A stretch of 24,327 nt of DNA from JBDTMC01 sp039934475 (GTDB lineage: Bacteria > Acidobacteriota > Terriglobia > Bryobacterales > Bryobacteraceae), in NCBI GenBank assembly GCA_039934475.1, contig JBDTMC010000060.1, positions 1 to 24,327 on the forward strand. Direction: 5' to 3'. The notes beneath the pieces were generated by a model. It saw only the letters and a list, made by a program, of their open reading frames with translations. It made no database searches and was not told where the DNA came from. Position 1 is the first letter of the stretch. Each line of letters opens with the position of its first letter. Position numbers and translations under genes: made by a program. Below are positions 22,329 through 24,327 of the stretch, one piece after another.

Positions 22329-24311
22329 TTACTGCTTCACGGCGATAGTGGGCCGCGGCGGCACCGGCGTGCCGGAGCTGCCATCGTAGCTGGAGACGCC
22401 GTTGGCGACAATCACCACCGGAACGGAGTTACTCGGCGCGACAGTGGTTGGAATGCGGACGTTGATCTGCCATGTCCCGATCAACGAAGGCGCCAGACCG
22501 GTGTACTGTACGTCCGTAGCGGGCACCCCGTTGAAAAATACATTCAACGTCGTTTGAGCAGGCGTCGCCTTCCCGGGCACGCCCCCGTCAGGCGGCGCTC
22601 CCGGTACAAACCCTTGTCCCGTGGCGTACAGTTGAATGATCTTGCCGCGGCTGATCGGGTTCGTGGGTCCGTTGATGGTATTGTCTTCGTTCAGCGCTGC
22701 CGCCTGTCCGGAGCCGCTGCTGTCGGATGTGAACAGGCCCGGCGCCACCACGCCAAGCGGCGCCGAGTCCAGCACGGCAAGGATGTCTCCCGTCGATACA
22801 CGCATCACCTGTATCGACGCACTGCCGGAACTGGGCAAGCCCATCGGAGCAAGGAAGTTGATCTGCCGTGGGCCAACAAAGTAAATAGGCACTGGATGGT
22901 CGTTCACCAGCACCTGCGTATCGGCCAGCGTTGTCGGCATTGGCACCGTGCTGAACACCGTCAGGCTGCCATCGGTCAGCGCCAGTGTGCTGCCCGTCGG
23001 CGAAAAGAGCGACACATACTGCCCCGGCGAGATCGGCCGTACGGACGGTGTCAGGTAATTGGCGGCGTTAGTCGCGTTCACCAACGGGAAGTAAATGGAA
23101 ACGCGATGGATTGCCTCGGTCAGCAGAATGTTGCCGGAACGGTCTGTCCGGTCTGAGGTAACTCCGATCGGCCGGAACGACGCCAGGCTGAAATTGATTT
23201 GGCCTCCATTCTGGCTTACCGTCAGATACTCCGGGTAGCGCACGGCGCGCCCGTCCGAACCATCACTGTTGAGGCCGGCATCGGCCACCCAGAACTCACC
23301 CGTATACGGGCTCACCCAAATGCCAACGGGGCGGCGCAAGCCATTCGTGATGATTTGCGCCGCGCGCGGATCCGGTCCCACATTGCCCGACGATTCAAAG
23401 ATCAGCACACGGCTGCTCCCGCTATCGGCCACGTACAACCGGTCGGATGTGTCGGTGGAGATGCCGCGCGGCCAGAAGAAGCGATTGTTATCGATGGAGG
23501 GCCCAGCCGTTACAAAATCAGGCTGGCCGATCACTGAGGTCGCCAGCATGCCGTTAGTGAAATCCGCTCCACTGGGTTTCTTGAACAACAAAACACGGTT
23601 GTGAAGAACATCGGAAACCAGCAGATGGCCGTCTTTGGTGAAGGCAATACCATGCGGCCCCGATAGCGTCCGCTGGCTGGCGTCAATGATCTTGTTCCCC
23701 GTAAATGTACTTTGGCCAATCACCAGGTTTGCCTTCGGCGGAATTGTGAGATCCGGCTGGGTGAAAGGCGCCGGAAAGCGAACAACCCGGCTGTTACCAA
23801 AATCGGCCACCCACAGGTTGCCGTCGCTGTCGATGGCGAGGGCCGTCGGCCGCGAAAGACCCGTGTCGTTGGTCTGAGTCGCCGTAGCGCTGCCATAATT
23901 GGCGCTGGTCCGGTAAAAGCGTGAATCGGGCACGTGCGCCCCGCTTGCCTCGTCGTCCCCCTGGCCAATGACGATATCGGCGCGGTCACCGGGTTTCACG
24001 CGCCGGGCATCCTTGAATCCGAGGATACGGTTGTTGCTCGTGTCGGCGACGTAGATGCGATTCGGCTTGCCGCTCCGGTCGATCGCCAGCCCGGATGCGT
24101 GCCAGCCGAGCGCATTACCGAGTACCGCGCCGTGTGCCGTCTCCTTCCACGACGCCTGTCCGAACAGGCTCAGCTGCTCGACGCAGGTGCCATAGAAATC
24201 GTGCTGTCCCGGAGCGCACGTCGCCCAGACCGGCGAGCTTCCTCCGACCGTGCAGTACGCCACGAAGACCAGGAGGAACGCGAACGGGCGTGCCCGCCGG
24301 CGCGGATCCAC
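22329..24311 (-). CDS. Secreted NHL-repeat protein with TIGR03437-like C-terminal domain
   Basis: A protein of at least 660 aa. The N-terminus (RRRARPFAFLLVFVAYCTVGG) is a signal peptide, followed by a short Cys-containing segment (CAPGQHDFYGTC). Six or so NHL-type repeats span about 65-400, for example GLAIDRSGKPNRIYVADTSN, ALAIDSDGNLWVADFGNSRV, GIAFTKDGHLLVSDVLHNRV and GISTDTSDRLYVADSGSSRV, which predict a beta-propeller. From about 410 onward, NAANYLTPSVRPISPGQYVS, the phrases INFLAP and QLYATGQGF, and the WQINVRIP end match the Solibacter-type domain TIGR03437. Start GTG 24311 is the furthest seen, but the frame stays open to the window edge, so the 5' end may be incomplete. It is 22 bp from the convergent BsuPI-domain gene. 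Confidence 0.87.
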   Translation of the reverse strand: MDPRRRARPFAFLLVFVAYCTVGGSSPVWATCAPGQHDFYGTCVEQLSLFGQASWKETAHGAVLGNALGWHASGLAIDRSGKPNRIYVADTSNNRILGFKDARRVKPGDRADIVIGQGDDEASGAHVPDSRFYRTSANYGSATATQTNDTGLSRPTALAIDSDGNLWVADFGNSRVVRFPAPFTQPDLTIPPKANLVIGQSTFTGNKIIDASQRTLSGPHGIAFTKDGHLLVSDVLHNRVLLFKKPSGADFTNGMLATSVIGQPDFVTAGPSIDNNRFFWPRGISTDTSDRLYVADSGSSRVLIFESSGNVGPDPRAAQIITNGLRRPVGIWVSPYTGEFWVADAGLNSDGSDGRAVRYPEYLTVSQNGGQINFSLASFRPIGVTSDRTDRSGNILLTEAIHRVSIYFPLVNATNAANYLTPSVRPISPGQYVSLFSPTGSTLALTDGSLTVFSTVPMPTTLADTQVLVNDHPVPIYFVGPRQINFLAPMGLPSSGSASIQVMRVSTGDILAVLDSAPLGVVAPGLFTSDSSGSGQAAALNEDNTINGPTNPISRGKIIQLYATGQGFVPGAPPDGGVPGKATPAQTTLNVFFNGVPATDVQYTGLAPSLIGTWQINVRIPTTVAPSNSVPVVIVANGVSSYDGSSGTPVPPRPTIAVKQ

Positions 24312-24327
24312 CGGACGGCTTGGCGTC

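Noticed and set aside
1..24327. CRISPR arrays, tRNA or rRNA genes
   Set aside because: No regularly spaced direct repeats, and no cloverleaf or rRNA core sequence was recognised by eye.

Overview
The window looks like a chromosomal stretch of an Acidobacteriota bacterium, probably of the Solibacter/Bryobacter kind. The strongest pointer is the secreted protein at the right end, which carries NHL-type repeats followed by a C-terminal region that I recognise as TIGR03437-like, a domain typical of Solibacter relatives. The general gene set (MltD-like transglycosylase, bactofilin, HipA-like kinase, secreted Asp-box protein) and the GC-rich codon use agree. I could run no search, so the phylum call is an inference.

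Left part (1-6833): the end of an EF-G gene; a lipoprotein lytic transglycosylase with LysM domains; a short protein with an acidic head and a histone H1-like Lys/Ala tail; a small convergent gene of unknown function; a divergent HipA-like kinase; a class IV aminotransferase; a double zinc-ribbon protein; and a short-chain dehydrogenase.

Middle (6834-7607): about 770 bp without a credible protein gene, between convergent neighbours. Most of it (6863-7451) is bounded by a perfect 11-bp inverted repeat. Read on the minus strand it folds into many short hairpins, several with GNRA tetraloops. A plausible minus-strand promoter is spaced so that transcription would begin inside the outer repeat. 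This is my best candidate for something undescribed: a large structured non-coding RNA, or a mobile element or intron derivative.

Centre (7608-11482): a minus-strand pair (GAF protein, then secreted Asp-box protein), a plus-strand pair (bactofilin, then a degenerate methyltransferase), and a minus-strand family 2 glycosyltransferase that overlaps the methyltransferase tail to tail.

Right part (11519-19569): a tight run of six plus-strand genes: lysS, a LolC/LolE-type permease, an asparagine-synthase-like amidotransferase, an ArnT/GT39-type membrane glycosyltransferase, a GT2 glycosyltransferase and a polysaccharide-export-type ABC ATPase. The last four suggest assembly or export of a surface glycan, with the housekeeping gene lysS in front. 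After it come a minus-strand secreted coiled-coil protein, an aldo/keto reductase overlapping a secreted BsuPI-domain protein, and the minus-strand NHL/TIGR03437 protein.

Several genes without a clear Shine-Dalgarno site have a -10-like hexamer only 6-9 nt before the start codon, which suggests leaderless or near-leaderless transcripts.
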